A stretch of DNA of 6,843 nt from Candidatus Omnitrophota bacterium (GTDB taxonomy: Bacteria > Omnitrophota > Koll11 > Gygaellales > JAHJCI01): NCBI GenBank assembly GCA_030622705.1, contig JAUXFU010000045.1, forward strand, positions 1-6,843, read 5' to 3'. The notes under the pieces are model-generated. The model ran no database searches, had not been told where the DNA came from, and was given only the letters and a program-made list of their open reading frames with translations. The position numbers and the translations under genes are program-made. How positions within the stretch are numbered: the first letter of the stretch is position 1; each line of letters begins with the position of its first letter. Positions 6,719 through 6,843 of the stretch are shown here, piece after piece.

Positions 6719-6843
6719 ATCTGCGGCAACGGTGGCTTTCTCTAAGGGGGTAAAGACCTAGTCCTAATTATTCATGCTTGTTTGCGGCTTTTCTGTAGCG
6801 GCAAAAATCGCAATTGTTATCCGGTAAAGGTAGTACGCCGCTA
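6719..6843. other. Gene-free stretch with repeated TTCTCTAA core and an edge inverted repeat
   Basis: I see no convincing gene here. A third copy of the hairpin core, TTCTCTAA, lies at 6738-6745, in the same orientation as the copy at 6709-6716 and 29 bases from it. At the right edge TAGCGGC (6796-6802) and GCCGCTA (6837-6843) form a 7-bp inverted repeat enclosing 34 bases. It may extend past the window. Two short minus-strand frames are open from the edge (one stopping at 6768), but neither can be favoured. The stretch may be structured RNA, a repeat element or plain intergenic DNA. Confidence 0.4.

Noticed and set aside
6719..6843. Possible c-di-GMP (GEMM) or other riboswitch ahead of ldhA, suggested by AAAGCC- and GGTCT-like pieces on the minus strand.
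   Set aside because: The conserved core order and pairing of GEMM could not be matched, and no other riboswitch class I know fits. A covariance search would decide.
6768..6843. Minus-strand frame open from the right edge with a CDFC motif, possibly the end of a gene.
   Set aside because: Only about 24 codons are visible and a second frame is equally open, so coding cannot be supported.

Overview
The window carries two gene blocks, all on the minus strand, and reads from right to left. The larger block (positions 4866 down to 1) is a Bat-type operon in the order MoxR AAA+ ATPase, DUF58 protein, BatD-like membrane protein, BatA, BatB. BatB runs off the left edge. The genes are tightly packed: two junctions share a single base (TAATG), one overlaps by 14 bases when the better batA start is used, and one has a 21-base gap. 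A candidate sigma70-type promoter and a strong Shine-Dalgarno lie just ahead of moxR. The inferred machine is a cytoplasmic MoxR ATPase and DUF58 protein working with membrane-anchored von Willebrand A (VWA) proteins (BatA, BatB) and an extracytoplasmic BatD-like domain. Related clusters are linked to stress and oxygen tolerance, cell-envelope integrity, or maturation of partner proteins. The sequence does not say which role applies here.

The smaller block (6609 down to 5047) holds a D-lactate dehydrogenase of the LdhA type followed, 30 bases on, by a guanine-deaminase-like zinc deaminase. These two are probably co-transcribed. Between the blocks (4867-5046) lie the moxR leader, its candidate promoter and a perfect 8-bp palindrome. 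Upstream of ldhA (6610-6843) is gene-free sequence with a perfect 11-bp hairpin and further repeats of the same core, but no clear promoter.

The organism looks like a bacterium with a cytoplasmic membrane VWA system, AT-leaning moderate composition, good Shine-Dalgarno usage and fermentative capacity. The protein style and gene order would fit an uncultivated Gram-negative lineage such as Omnitrophota, but this is a guess and not shown by the sequence.

I see no clear sign of a previously undescribed system. The main genes belong to known families. The most unusual points are a four-cysteine tail on LdhA, an Asp-to-Glu change at a probable active-site position of the deaminase, and the hairpin/repeat cluster upstream of ldhA.
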